This document shows, in pieces, positions 63,904 through 64,000 of a stretch of DNA of 64,000 nucleotides. The position numbers were made by a program, and so were the translations under genes. Positions within the stretch are counted from its first letter, which is position 1, and each line of letters starts with the position of its first letter. Source of the DNA: Arthrobacter sp. 18067 (lineage in GTDB: Bacteria; Actinomycetota; Actinomycetes; Actinomycetales; Micrococcaceae); NCBI RefSeq assembly GCF_902706295.1, contig NZ_CACSJJ010000012.1:62001-126000 (forward strand), written 5' to 3'. The notes under the pieces were generated by a model, which was not told the origin of the DNA, searched no databases, and was given only the letters and a program-made list of their open reading frames with translations.

Positions 63904-64000
63904 CCATCACGGGTTTCCTCGGTGTGAAAGGGTCCGTGCAAAACTCCGTCTAGGATGAGGACAGACTAGGTAGGGGTGCAGGCCGGACAGAGGGATCAGC

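Noticed and set aside
63904..64000. Start of another gene at the right edge
   Set aside because: No start codon with a ribosome site and open frame can be identified in the 97 bases; it looks like promoter or leader sequence.

Overview
The window is high-GC actinobacterial DNA and most probably comes from the Micrococcaceae (Arthrobacter/Paenarthrobacter). The grounds are codon and base composition, frequent GTG starts with 4-nt stop/start overlaps, a DUF222-HNH protein, and an 830-residue dimethylglycine oxidase that closely resembles, from memory, the enzyme of Arthrobacter globiformis. No rRNA, tRNA, insertion sequence or CRISPR array was found. Coding density is high and no gene-free stretch exceeds about 300 bases.

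Region 1 (1-14907) is a sugar/uronate catabolic island, almost all on the minus strand. It holds a partial fructuronate-reductase-type dehydrogenase, uxaC, a LacI regulator, an MFS transporter with a damaged 5' end, two Gfo/Idh/MocA dehydrogenases each paired with a TIM-barrel sugar isomerase/epimerase, an Opp/Dpp-type ABC importer in which one permease is fused to one ATPase, and a second LacI regulator. A common LacI-type operator (TTGNCAACCGRTTGNCAA) precedes uxaC, the ABC operon and the divergent isomerase/lacI pair, so the island looks like one regulon.

Region 2 (14975-20000) has nadE, a strong terminator, a 32-bp tandem repeat array, PadR, MerR/TipA and TetR regulators, a secreted protein and a membrane-anchored sulfite-oxidase-like molybdoenzyme. 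Region 3 (21100-26050) is the choline-to-glycine-betaine module: betaine aldehyde dehydrogenase, choline-dehydrogenase-like GMC oxidoreductase and a frameshifted APC permease, behind two TetR-type operators.

Region 4 (26066-43371) is mixed. It holds an acyl-CoA dehydrogenase and a divergent acyl-CoA synthetase with MarR, DUF222-HNH, a Cmx-like efflux pump, WYL/NmrA and XRE genes, a universal stress protein, TenA without the usual cysteine, a decayed DHFR/RibD-like fragment, the distal valine pathway (mmsA, hydroxyisobutyryl-CoA hydrolase, mmsB, enoyl-CoA hydratase) and a photolyase.

Region 5 (43465-64000) has a small orphan protein and a glycogen-debranching-like enzyme, then a nearly complete glycine betaine degradation and one-carbon oxidation locus: Rieske demethylase and its reductase, LysR, MFS, pdxS, GntR, then purU, dimethylglycine oxidase, fchA, folD, a formate-dehydrogenase-like molybdoenzyme, glutathione-independent formaldehyde dehydrogenase and moeA. 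Methyl groups released as formaldehyde or methylene-THF can be carried to formate and CO2 entirely by enzymes encoded here. The FolD lacks the lysine needed for cyclohydrolase activity while the separate cyclohydrolase FchA is encoded directly upstream with a 4-nt overlap. Sarcosine oxidase is not in the window.
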